Assembly: GCA_043747555.1 (NCBI GenBank)
Contig: JAYTOY010000007.1
Span: forward strand, 4,742 to 68,741
Direction: 5' to 3'
From: JAYWDA01 sp043747555
GTDB lineage: Bacteria; Bdellovibrionota; Bdellovibrionia; Bdellovibrionales; Bdellovibrionaceae
DNA length: 64,000 nucleotides
Shown here: positions 44,806 to 53,068 of the stretch, in pieces
Layout: the number at the start of each line of letters is the position of its first letter
How positions within the stretch are numbered: the stretch's first letter is position 1
The notes under the pieces: generated by a model
Told to the model about the DNA's origin: nothing
Database searches by the model: none
Seen by the model: only the letters and a program-made list of their open reading frames with translations
Position numbers and translations under genes: made by a program

Positions 44806-45349
44806 ATTCAAGGCATTTCCTTATCGACGAATATTCTTTGATCATATTGTCATCGCCATATTTCAAAAGATCCAATTCAAGATTAAGAGTTTCATATTTT
44901 CGGCGATCTTTTTCCAGCTGAGCAAGTTTGATTTTTATTTGTTGAGCCTCCAGCTGGGTCTGTTGCCTTTGAGCTGCCTGATCTTGTGGTGAGAGTTTAT
45001 CCCAGTTCTTAACAGACTCAGCGATACTTGTTTTTAGATCTTGGATTTTTAAATCAAGGTCTTCCATGTAGGGGGAATTTTGTCCGTACAAATTAAGGTC
45101 AAGGGACTCTGAAATGGCCGTTTTATTACGTTGCTGATTAGCAAATACACAGACATTTGAAGAAGTCAGTTCAGTCAGTCCGCCGCCGTAGCAAATATTT
45201 GTTATCACCCTCAAATCAGGTGAGGGTGATATACAAAGTAACATTGTCGTCAGCCTTTCATCAACGCTCTCTTCGGCAAAAAGTTTGACCCCATTAAGAG
45301 AACCAACGGAGGTTTGGGCTATAGGCTCGGCAAGAAACCACGAATCCAA
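44789..45349 (-). CDS. Hypothetical coiled-coil protein with doubtful start
   Basis: 186 residues counted from TTG 45349. The middle and end are helical and Gln/Lys-rich (QAAQRQQTQLEAQQIKIKLA), likely a coiled coil. Several Cys lie in the first 70 residues. There is no ribosome-binding site and no ATG near the start, and a stop codon lies 24 bases above the TTG. The region just upstream is hydrophobic in this frame (LQPWVLVL), so the true N-terminus may be lost or use a rare start. The end overlaps the start of the frameshifted gene. Confidence 0.45.
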   Translation of the reverse strand: MDSWFLAEPIAQTSVGSLNGVKLFAEESVDERLTTMLLCISPSPDLRVITNICYGGGLTELTSSNVCVFANQQRNKTAISESLDLNLYGQNSPYMEDLDLKIQDLKTSIAESVKNWDKLSPQDQAAQRQQTQLEAQQIKIKLAQLEKDRRKYETLNLELDLLKYGDDNMIKEYSSIRKCLEYVYKN

Positions 45350-45468
45350 GACTAAAACCCAGGGCTGAAGTGTCTAGTCCAACTCGCCCAATGACACGGT
45401 TCCCGGATCAAGGGATTTTGACTTAATTTTCTCCAAACGGCCGCCGATATATCTTTGTGAGGTGATTA

Positions 45469-46683
45469 ATGGGCGCTCCTAAAATACAGCCGGCGATGCA
45501 AGAAAATGTTCTACCAAAAGATTCAAATTTCAATTTCATTGATACAAAATTGGACAATGTTCTGCAAAAAATCGTCGAAGAAGCCAAAGAGATTTCGGGC
45601 TTTCCGATCGCGCTCGTGTCTTTAGTGATGGATCAAATTCAGTTTTTCAAAGCGCAGGTGGGCCTACCCCCTGATTTAGCAATCTCTCGAGCCACCGATA
45701 GATGTAGTTCTTTATGCCAATTTGTCGTTGAAACTAAAAAACCTTTTTTTGTTGAAGATACTCGCGCCAGGCCTGACCTGCCGCAAGAGCTTGTAAATCT
45801 TTACAATATCTCTGCTTATCACGGCTTTCCGGTTTCAGTGAATGGCGAAGTTATTGGCAGTCTTTGCTTAATTGATGTGAAGAAAAATACAATCTCAGAA
45901 GAAGCCTGTCAGCGGATGCTTGTGCTTGCACAGCAAGCTGGGCAACACTTGCAGCATTTAAAAAAGGGTCACACCAGTGAAATGCTCCTGCTCGAAAAAG
46001 CCTCAGCACCTGCGATGAGCGAGATTCGAAATATTTTGGCTGTCCTCAAGCTGACTTCAGAGCAAGCGGCTTATATTTCACATCAAATCAATCCGGTTTT
46101 TTTCCTTCTCGAACAGCGTGGTCAGAATAAATTAACTCCCGAAGAGTTTGATCGCTCTTTGGAAGCGCTTCAAGAAACTATCAAAGTTTATAAGCGAATC
46201 CCCAATCTTCTGCAAACGATTCAAAAATCAATCACACGCTTAACAAGTGCGGTCTTCGGTCTTGAAGGCGCCTTAAGCCTAAAAACCGGATCTGCGCAGT
46301 GCAAGGTCTCTGAGATTCTAGTCCCCAGCGAAAGTCTTTCCCATCATCTCACAAAGTTGATGGGTGGTGTTTCATGGGCTCCGACGAAAGATCGATTTGT
46401 TTTAAACGTTCCTCAAAATTTTGCCATCACATTACTGGGATCAGTTCTGACTTCCGTGGCGGAGTGCGCGCTGCGGGCGAATTTATCAACCCCGGGAATA
46501 AAAGGTAAGTTTGAAAAACATCCAAATCACGTTCGAATTCATCTGACGGTGTCTGGCATGCCCGCTCACGAGTGGACAACGTTAAGATCAGTTCTGTCGA
46601 TTTTAGCCTGCGGATCAGAAGCGGTCAGCTTAAAGTCAGACTCTGAAAGCTTGATGTTAGATCTACAAAGTTCAGCATCGTAA
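45469..46683 (+). CDS. GAF-domain sensor-like protein with no intact kinase output
   Basis: 404 residues. Residues about 15-160 are a GAF domain: LDNVLQKIVEEAKEISGFPIAL, CSSLCQFVVETKKPFFVEDT, YHGFPVSVNGEVIGSLCLID. The remainder has helices (LEALQETIKVYKRIPNLLQT) and an end region (ITLLGSVLTSVAECALRAN) placed where a histidine-kinase ATP domain would sit, but I see no H-box or G-boxes. GTGAGGTG precedes the ATG. It is a cytoplasmic protein with no membrane segment. The ligand is unknown. Confidence 0.75.
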   Translation: MGAPKIQPAMQENVLPKDSNFNFIDTKLDNVLQKIVEEAKEISGFPIALVSLVMDQIQFFKAQVGLPPDLAISRATDRCSSLCQFVVETKKPFFVEDTRARPDLPQELVNLYNISAYHGFPVSVNGEVIGSLCLIDVKKNTISEEACQRMLVLAQQAGQHLQHLKKGHTSEMLLLEKASAPAMSEIRNILAVLKLTSEQAAYISHQINPVFFLLEQRGQNKLTPEEFDRSLEALQETIKVYKRIPNLLQTIQKSITRLTSAVFGLEGALSLKTGSAQCKVSEILVPSESLSHHLTKLMGGVSWAPTKDRFVLNVPQNFAITLLGSVLTSVAECALRANLSTPGIKGKFEKHPNHVRIHLTVSGMPAHEWTTLRSVLSILACGSEAVSLKSDSESLMLDLQSSAS

Positions 46684-46684
46684 G

Positions 46685-48289
46685 TTAATACAGCGTCGAT
46701 TTCTCAGAATTTGCGACCACGACTCCGTTAACTTCGGACACCATGCTGAACTTTGCAGTGATCGGCGAAGGCACGCGAATTAAAGCCGCGGCACTGGACA
46801 TCAAAGAAGCATAGTCTCGGTTGCCATCTCCGATCCCAATGGATCCTGAGCTTGAGGCTCCATTCTTTGCAGTGGCAGGTCTTGAGTTGGCTTGCATTCG
46901 CCCTAAAATTATAGGGCCCTGAATGGCGCCAGAATAAAAAACTCCGCTGGCCGCGTTGCTGCCATGATCAGATCCGAAACCGTCGTTGCGCGGCGATCGA
47001 TTAAATTCGCTGAGCATGGCAATCACCGTGTCTTGAAAAACATTGGCCGCTCTTAATTGTGTAATAAGCTCGAGTAAACACGCGGCATAGGCGCGCCAAT
47101 TATAAGTGTTCGTAATTAAGCTGACCATTTTTCCAGTGCCATGTTCGTCAGGGGTCGCCATCATGCCGGGTCCAATGGATAAAGAATGTGTCAATTTATT
47201 AACAAATAAATATTCTGCCAAAGCCATGTGTCTTGCTAAAAATCCAAACTTCCCTGTGGCTGGGATAAGGTCCCTTAGATCAGGCCCTGTAGCCATAGAT
47301 CCGTTTAAATTAGTACGGTAAAAATTATTTCGTACCCCCGTTGTTCCAACTGGCAGATCCGTCAGACCAGGAAGTGGATTCGAGCGATCAAGGGCTCTCA
47401 TAATTAAGCTTTCGTACTTGGCCACCGCATTGGTCCAATAAGTATTCATATCACCCAATGCTTTTCCCAAAAGCTCGGTGGCAGATTTTTGATCAGCGGC
47501 TAAGGATGTGGCCCCTGGGTGTTCACTTTGTGCGTAGGCATTGAGAGTGGCCGTGGAAGCCTCTAAGTAAGACTTTAACTGCGCCTTTTTACTGTTGAAT
47601 ACCGCGCCCGTTTTATTGGTGAATGGATCCATTAAAGTTTGCAGAAGATTATCTGAGTTGGTGGCTTGGTTATAGTTCGGAATAGCCACATTAGAATAAC
47701 CTTTTGTAGATCTAAAAACCAAATCATAAGCTTCAGCTGAAGCTGACTTGATGGGAGCATCCGAAGCATCTGAGGGCATAGCTGTTAAACTTTGCAAGGC
47801 GCCTAAAGGAGTTAAGATATTCATTCGCGAGATATCATGGGAATCACTGCCAGAATTTAAACCTTGTAAGGCCAAAAGATTGTTCAAAAGGTCGGACATC
47901 GGCCTCGAACCGCCATCCGCTGTTGGAAGATTAAACTGCCATTGCCATGGCGCTTGTATGCCTTTCACCAGCACAGTATTATATTCAGCGTCTACGTATC
48001 TTCCAGCCACCTCTGTGTATTTTGTAACTGCTTGAGCATTTCGTGTAAAGCCAGCGGATCCGTAAGGATTCAAAAAAAAGTCAAAGGTCCACCTGGCCGG
48101 CCCGCCCGGTAAGGAAATATAAAGCAATCTTCGGGGATTCAACTTCATTTCAGCCGCACAGGCATTAGTCACAGCCCCGCTGATGATACTCTGAGTGAGC
48201 ATATTCAAAGGGCTAAACATGGCATTAACGCCCGTCATTCCCAGGAATTGCAGAAGTTCTCGACGGTTGATTTCCTTTAATCTACTCAC
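46685..48289 (-). CDS. DUF1501-like exported protein (alkaline-phosphatase superfamily)
   Basis: 534 residues from GTG 48289, chosen because AAGGG lies seven bases upstream; a TTG at 48304 covers that site. The N-terminus EINRRELLQFLG with a hydrophobic stretch is like a Tat signal with RR. Near the C-terminus DTVIAMLSEFNRSPRNDGFG SDHG is the DUF1501 core. It is the last gene of a three-gene operon with a lipoprotein and a CASCH protein, 23 bases after the latter. DUF1501 proteins often pair with cytochrome-like partners. The substrate is unknown. Confidence 0.75.
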   Translation of the reverse strand: MSRLKEINRRELLQFLGMTGVNAMFSPLNMLTQSIISGAVTNACAAEMKLNPRRLLYISLPGGPARWTFDFFLNPYGSAGFTRNAQAVTKYTEVAGRYVDAEYNTVLVKGIQAPWQWQFNLPTADGGSRPMSDLLNNLLALQGLNSGSDSHDISRMNILTPLGALQSLTAMPSDASDAPIKSASAEAYDLVFRSTKGYSNVAIPNYNQATNSDNLLQTLMDPFTNKTGAVFNSKKAQLKSYLEASTATLNAYAQSEHPGATSLAADQKSATELLGKALGDMNTYWTNAVAKYESLIMRALDRSNPLPGLTDLPVGTTGVRNNFYRTNLNGSMATGPDLRDLIPATGKFGFLARHMALAEYLFVNKLTHSLSIGPGMMATPDEHGTGKMVSLITNTYNWRAYAACLLELITQLRAANVFQDTVIAMLSEFNRSPRNDGFGSDHGSNAASGVFYSGAIQGPIILGRMQANSRPATAKNGASSSGSIGIGDGNRDYASLMSSAAALIRVPSPITAKFSMVSEVNGVVVANSEKSTLY

Positions 48290-48312
48290 GTTAATTCCCT
48301 TCAAATTTTTTT

Positions 48313-49728
48313 TTAAAGCGCACTGTCAGAACGTTGATACTGTGGGGTCCTTAAAATATCAGATATTAATGTCCGCAAACTATTGTGTTGGCGTAACGAC
48401 TTTCCAAGCTTGATCACTTCGTTCCTGTGGGCTACTGCCTGCGCTGATAGACCAACATGCTTTGGATCATAAATGTCGCTAGTGTCCACAGAAATTCCGG
48501 TAAAATGAGCGTAGTATCTTTTCGCAGCACAAATATAAAAGTCATCTTGATTGGCAATCTGGCTGGCTAAGTCCGCGGGACTGCTGACGGCCACATCAAC
48601 TAAGTTTCCCATATAATTTCTAAAAAATAATGTTCCTGTGGGTGGACGTTTAGCATAATCAGCATCAGCGGCCGATGGCCAAGCCGTTTCCGAGGGCATT
48701 GTCGACGCCGGAAATTTCACAAAAAAAGCGCCTCGCTGCCCGGGCATCATCGAATTATTTCCAAAGGCCGTGTATTTAACATTTCGAACAACCGAAGCCG
48801 CTCGATCCATCGAGGCATGGCAAGAAGCACAAGTATTTATTGTTCGGAAAGAAACTGAACTTCCAGAAACAATAAAAGGATCTGCATCAGAATTTCTAAC
48901 AACGGGAAGCTCACGACATAAGAGGTCATGATAAACGGCTCGACCCCACCGTCGTGGCATTTGCGTAGCCCCGTCGGCAGCGAACTTCTCGCCTTGGATC
49001 ACGTTCATCAAGGCGTAAGTATAATTCCCTAACAGTCCTCCGCCTAAAGATCCAGCGAGGGTCACGGTCCCAGCTGAGCTGACTCCGTTTTCCGTGATAG
49101 AATAATTAGCCGAAGCGGCCGGCGTAGCGGTCACGCCATACAGAGCTCCCCGCGGCGCAAATTTAAGTGGGCTTAGGGCGAATAAATCAGCCGTCGCTTT
49201 AGATTTTGCTCCGGTTGTTGAATTCATTGTGGCTCGCACAGGGATGTAAATTGCATCTCCGGCAAGGGTTCCACTGTAGGAAGAATTAACATCGAATAAA
49301 GCTTTGGTGACGTACAGCGCTGGCGTAGAGCTGTCCCAAAGGTCCATAACCCCGTCAGTCCACCAATCTTTTCCTGTGTCTAACGCCGTAAAGTCTTTCA
49401 TTGAAAACCAAGAAGCATGCAACCGGTGCATGTTTTTAAGGACGTTCAAGGCTTCAGGATCTGCAATATTATTAATTGTCGTATTTCCATTTCCGCTAAG
49501 AATACCCTTACTAAGAACTTGCAAACACGCAACCACTGGATCAAGTTGCCCCCCCGCAACTTGCTTTGTTAGGGCATCGGTCACAGATGGTCGTTGACCT
49601 GTAATTTGGGAGTAGCACCTGGTAAAAAGGGCGATCCGCGATAAATATGTTCCAGCGTCAGCGCTGATCGGAGTCACCCACAAGACCAACAGAAATAATA
49701 ATTTTGATGCCCTGTTAATTTTTTTCAT
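48313..49728 (-). CDS. Exported protein with a CASCH haem-type motif
   Basis: 471 residues from ATG 49728 with GGAG before it, overlapping the lipoprotein stop (ATGA). A signal peptide is clear (INRASKLLFLLVLWVTPISADAG). One CxxCH motif (CASCHASMDRAASV) lies about residue 310, in the form seen in DUF1585/DUF1588-type proteins that accompany DUF1501 or DUF1552 proteins. The C-terminal part has KRYYAHFTGI and a helical tail (SLRTLISDILRTPQYQRS), also common to that group. Covalent haem is plausible but not proven. Confidence 0.75.
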   Translation of the reverse strand: MKKINRASKLLFLLVLWVTPISADAGTYLSRIALFTRCYSQITGQRPSVTDALTKQVAGGQLDPVVACLQVLSKGILSGNGNTTINNIADPEALNVLKNMHRLHASWFSMKDFTALDTGKDWWTDGVMDLWDSSTPALYVTKALFDVNSSYSGTLAGDAIYIPVRATMNSTTGAKSKATADLFALSPLKFAPRGALYGVTATPAASANYSITENGVSSAGTVTLAGSLGGGLLGNYTYALMNVIQGEKFAADGATQMPRRWGRAVYHDLLCRELPVVRNSDADPFIVSGSSVSFRTINTCASCHASMDRAASVVRNVKYTAFGNNSMMPGQRGAFFVKFPASTMPSETAWPSAADADYAKRPPTGTLFFRNYMGNLVDVAVSSPADLASQIANQDDFYICAAKRYYAHFTGISVDTSDIYDPKHVGLSAQAVAHRNEVIKLGKSLRQHNSLRTLISDILRTPQYQRSDSAL

Positions 49729-50432
49729 AACATCTCCATCAAAGGGGATGTGCATAGACTCAGGAAAACAAATCTCCAGGCGTCCAGCGGTGCTTGACCA
49801 AAATTAAGGGCGGCTTGATGCTGGGCACGGAGCGCCGCTAGCACATAATCTGAAACAGCTCGACCAGGGAAAAATAAATTAAGTGTATTTGAAAGGTTCA
49901 CATCTGAAGCCGCTGAATTGGGAGTTAAAGAAATTTGCGTTAAAGCCGTCATGACGGCTTCATCGATACTTAAAATTTCTTCGCAAGATCGAATAATATA
50001 ACCTTTTCGGATTGCATTTGAGAGAGGCACCTCTGGGGCGCTCGAGCGGTCTCCGCCAGGGCAAATGTCGTCGTAGCGGCTGCAAGGCCCACCCATCGAC
50101 GATATTTGCAGATTGACCAAACTATTAATTTTATTTTTGATGGACGAAGTTGAAGTTGTTGCAAGCGCTGGATTAACAAACAACATCGTCATCGTAGAGG
50201 TCATATAGCCAGCATGCCCAATATTTATTTTGTCGTCAGCGCCAAGCGAACTAAATAAAGTTCCTGAAGATCCTGAGGATCCAAACTCTAATATTTCGAA
50301 TTGATCTCCGGACTTCACAGAAAAGCCCGACCGTCCACAGTTTTGAAATGATAAGCACAAGAGCAGGATTGCTATCCCCGCCAAATAACGTGCCTTCAGT
50401 CTTCTCAACTTCCCCAAATTATGATATTTCAT
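49725..50432 (-). CDS. Lipoprotein with FQNCG lipobox, first gene of the DUF1501 operon
   Basis: 235 residues. The signal ends with LLLCLSFQNC, the Cys at residue 32. The mature part is mixed with four Cys (GGPCSRYDDICPGG and IIRSCEE, LSLCTSP) and ends in a helical region. AGGGGA precedes the ATG. It is translationally coupled to the CASCH gene. No family recognised. It probably forms an envelope complex with the two genes after it. Confidence 0.75.
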   Translation of the reverse strand: MKYHNLGKLRRLKARYLAGIAILLLCLSFQNCGRSGFSVKSGDQFEILEFGSSGSSGTLFSSLGADDKINIGHAGYMTSTMTMLFVNPALATTSTSSIKNKINSLVNLQISSMGGPCSRYDDICPGGDRSSAPEVPLSNAIRKGYIIRSCEEILSIDEAVMTALTQISLTPNSAASDVNLSNTLNLFFPGRAVSDYVLAALRAQHQAALNFGQAPLDAWRFVFLSLCTSPLMEML

Positions 50433-50712
50433 AATTCCCCTACACCTTGATCAGTCTATCGTAACCTACAGGCCCTGGGATAAGCGATTATTTTAGCAGA
50501 TAAATTAACTGGCGAAGTTATGGACTGATTCAGAAAGTTCGACGTTCTATTTTGAGATTTTAGCGACAGAAAGGATACCGTCACGATGAGACCCAAAAAC
50601 CATAAAAGGAGATTCGATATTTTATTTCAATTTTTCTTATCTTGAGATGGAATTTCATTTGAACTTTACCCTTAAAAATGGGCAAATCACGTTTCTTCAA
50701 GGAGACTTTAAT

Positions 50713-51444
50713 TTGGAACAGCTTTTAAGCGTCCATGCGATCATCCCTTTCCTGACACTTTTTGCCCTGGAACTAGTGTTGGGAATCGATAATATCATTT
50801 TTATTTCGATTATTTCATCAAGGCTTCCGGCGACTCAGCAGCAGAAAGCCAGAACCGTTGGCCTGGCTCTGGCGGTGATCACTCGGATTGGACTGCTTTT
50901 ATCTTTATCTTGGGTTATCGGCCTCACGGCCCCACTTTTTACAGTTTTAAATGAAGAGATTTCTGGTCGCGATTTAATCCTACTTATCGGCGGCTTATTT
51001 TTAATTGCAAAGAGCACCCATGAAATTCATCAAAAGCTTGAATCCGCAGATGAAAGTTCTGACGCTCCCGCGGGCCGTAGCTTTTGGAGTAGCATCGTTC
51101 AAATTCTACTTCTAGATATTGTGTTTTCTTTAGATTCTGTCATTACGGCGATCGGTATGGTTAGTTCTGTGGCCATTATGATTGCGGCGGTTGTTGCTTC
51201 GACACTGGTGATGATCTTCACAGCTTCAAAAATTTCTAACTTTGTGGATCGCCACCCGACGATTAAAATTCTAGCACTTAGCTTTTTATTGATGATTGGT
51301 GTCACTTTGATTGCCGAAGGATTAGATCAATATATCTCGAAAGGTTATATTTATTTTGCCATGGCCTTTTCACTGTTCGTCGAAACTTTAAATATTCGCC
51401 TGCGAAAAAAGACTGAACCCATTCATTTGAAAAAGAATTGGTAA
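50713..51444 (+). CDS. TerC-family integral membrane protein
   Basis: 243 residues from TTG 50713, chosen because AAGGAG lies at 50699-50704 and the protein then begins like its relatives (LLSVHAIIPFLTLFALELVL). A longer frame from ATG 50647 lacks a ribosome-binding site. TerC marks: LELVLGIDNIIFISII, LLLDIVFSLDSVITAIGM. About seven membrane helices. The family has been tied to tellurite resistance and manganese export; here no ter genes are nearby, so the likely substrate is a metal ion. Confidence 0.88.
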   Translation: MEQLLSVHAIIPFLTLFALELVLGIDNIIFISIISSRLPATQQQKARTVGLALAVITRIGLLLSLSWVIGLTAPLFTVLNEEISGRDLILLIGGLFLIAKSTHEIHQKLESADESSDAPAGRSFWSSIVQILLLDIVFSLDSVITAIGMVSSVAIMIAAVVASTLVMIFTASKISNFVDRHPTIKILALSFLLMIGVTLIAEGLDQYISKGYIYFAMAFSLFVETLNIRLRKKTEPIHLKKNW

Positions 51445-51464
51445 ACTCAAGGCGTCTTATTTAA

Positions 51465-52946
51465 TTAAGTGAGCGCCTCAAGAGGCGCTTGCGGATGAAA
51501 ATTGGACGATCCTTGCAAAGCCAACTTTGATTTTAAAAATGAAATCACATGCACGGCCGAATAATTTTTCTGACCTTTTGGAATATACCTAGCAAGGTTT
51601 GAGATTTCATCCCCGGCCGTCATAATTTCCATTTCTTGGTAGCCGCTTTCTTGATCCTGACCCATCCCAACCGCTGAGAAAAGACCATTGCACAAACATT
51701 TGCGCCCAATGGTTTCTTCTAGTTTTCCGCCTTTTTTTAAAAAGATCTCGATCGGCTCGGCCGCACATCTTAATCCCATTTTACCATCTTCTTGGCGGTA
51801 GGCCGTGCGTAAATAACCTAGATCACATTTTCGCGGTCGCGCTAAATAGTTGGCTTCTTGCGAAAGGGTATTTTCTTTTTGAACAACTTTAAATGGAAAA
51901 CCTGACGGCGAAGCTAAAGGATCGGTAAAAACAGTTGGCGTTTTTCCCGCTAAAATTTCGTTCAAGACATCTTGCCTTAAATGGGCGGCAATTCCAGATT
52001 CGTCGGAAAATGCAAATGCCGTTCCCGCTTGAATGCCAGTGGCCCCTAGACTTAAAGCTTCATTCAGTTTATCCGGAGTGGCTGAAGATCCCGCCAACCA
52101 AAATGGCAATCCCATCTCGGCAAATTTCGCAAAATCGACTTCGTCCCGCTCGGAATAAATGGGCTCGCCCAATTCTGAAAGTTTCATCGGTCCCCTTGGT
52201 GGAGCGTTATGTCCGCCGGCGGTCCAATGTTCAATAATAAATCCATTCACTTTACCTGTCGATTTTTTTACTAAACTTAAAGCTAAGGTCGCGGAAGAAA
52301 CGATGGCTAAAAAATCAGGGCGCTTTAAAGGCACCGAAAAATCTAAGGTTAGAACTTCTTTCGGATTAAAAAATGTTTTAAATTCATCTTCTGGCAAAGC
52401 CCCTTCAACATAAAGTTTTAAAGACGCTTCTTCATGCAAAGCTAACTTATCTAAGGCCCCAGGGATCTCTCGAGGAATGCCTGCACCCATCAGCACATAA
52501 TCTACGCCTGCTAACATCGCTCCATAAAGGCTGCTCAAATTCGGCAACTGGATTTTTTCTAAGAGGTTTACACCAACAAGTCCGTTGTGACCTTCTTTGG
52601 CCAGCCAAACTTCAATAAAATTTGAAGCCACTGTCAAACGAAGCAAAGCCGCGGAAGACTTTATGGCAAAAAGTGGACTGCGCTTATACGGAGTTCCCGC
52701 TTTACGCCCCTCAGGAATAAAATAATTTTTTAAGATCTCTTCAGAAACACTTTGATCGGGGAAATGGGTCAAAGCTCGGCGCATATGTCCACCTGGATCG
52801 CCATCTTGAAGCCGCCTGACAATCACTGAGTTGAGAGATGTCCCAGACATCACTCCGAGCTCACCAGCTTTCGAAACGGCTCTCGCCAGAACCCAGTTCG
52901 ATACGGCGATACCCATGCCACCTTGTATAATCATAGGATGTTTCAT
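51465..52946 (-). CDS. Nitronate monooxygenase-family flavoprotein
   Basis: 493 residues. MIIQGGMGIAVSNWVLARAV is the N-terminal FMN-barrel signature; IIEHWTAGGHNAPP carries the expected His, and GATGIQAGTAFAFSDESG is the C-terminal flavin site. The protein is longer than the 320-360 residue type, with an extra C-terminal part rich in Cys (RPRKCDLGYLR, IGRKCLCNGLF). It would be a cytoplasmic FMN enzyme acting on nitronates or as an enoyl reductase. A hairpin covers its last codons. Confidence 0.82.
   Translation of the reverse strand: MKHPMIIQGGMGIAVSNWVLARAVSKAGELGVMSGTSLNSVIVRRLQDGDPGGHMRRALTHFPDQSVSEEILKNYFIPEGRKAGTPYKRSPLFAIKSSAALLRLTVASNFIEVWLAKEGHNGLVGVNLLEKIQLPNLSSLYGAMLAGVDYVLMGAGIPREIPGALDKLALHEEASLKLYVEGALPEDEFKTFFNPKEVLTLDFSVPLKRPDFLAIVSSATLALSLVKKSTGKVNGFIIEHWTAGGHNAPPRGPMKLSELGEPIYSERDEVDFAKFAEMGLPFWLAGSSATPDKLNEALSLGATGIQAGTAFAFSDESGIAAHLRQDVLNEILAGKTPTVFTDPLASPSGFPFKVVQKENTLSQEANYLARPRKCDLGYLRTAYRQEDGKMGLRCAAEPIEIFLKKGGKLEETIGRKCLCNGLFSAVGMGQDQESGYQEMEIMTAGDEISNLARYIPKGQKNYSAVHVISFLKSKLALQGSSNFHPQAPLEALT
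51472..51489 (-). other. Palindrome at the 3' end of the nitronate monooxygenase gene
   Basis: AGCGCCT at 51472-51478 pairs with AGGCGCT at 51483-51489, loop CAAG. It lies inside the last codons of the minus-strand gene and just past the convergent terC gene. T-runs on either side are weak, so bidirectional termination is only possible. Confidence 0.35.
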
Positions 52947-53068
52947 GCCCCTCTAAGATATATCCTTTGCACCCTGGTTGGAAGTTGAAAACTGCCTTAA
53001 ACCAACAAATATTATGACATTTGCTAAAGGCCGATAGAGTCGACTTGAACTGTGAAAGAAATCCACCT

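Noticed and set aside
42767..45400. Integrated element at the tRNA-Leu.
   Set aside because: No integrase gene and no second copy of the tRNA 3' end were found in the window, so only local decay is claimed.
50433..50712. Manganese (yybP-ykoY) riboswitch before the TerC gene.
   Set aside because: I looked because TerC genes are often under this riboswitch, but none of its conserved loops is visible.
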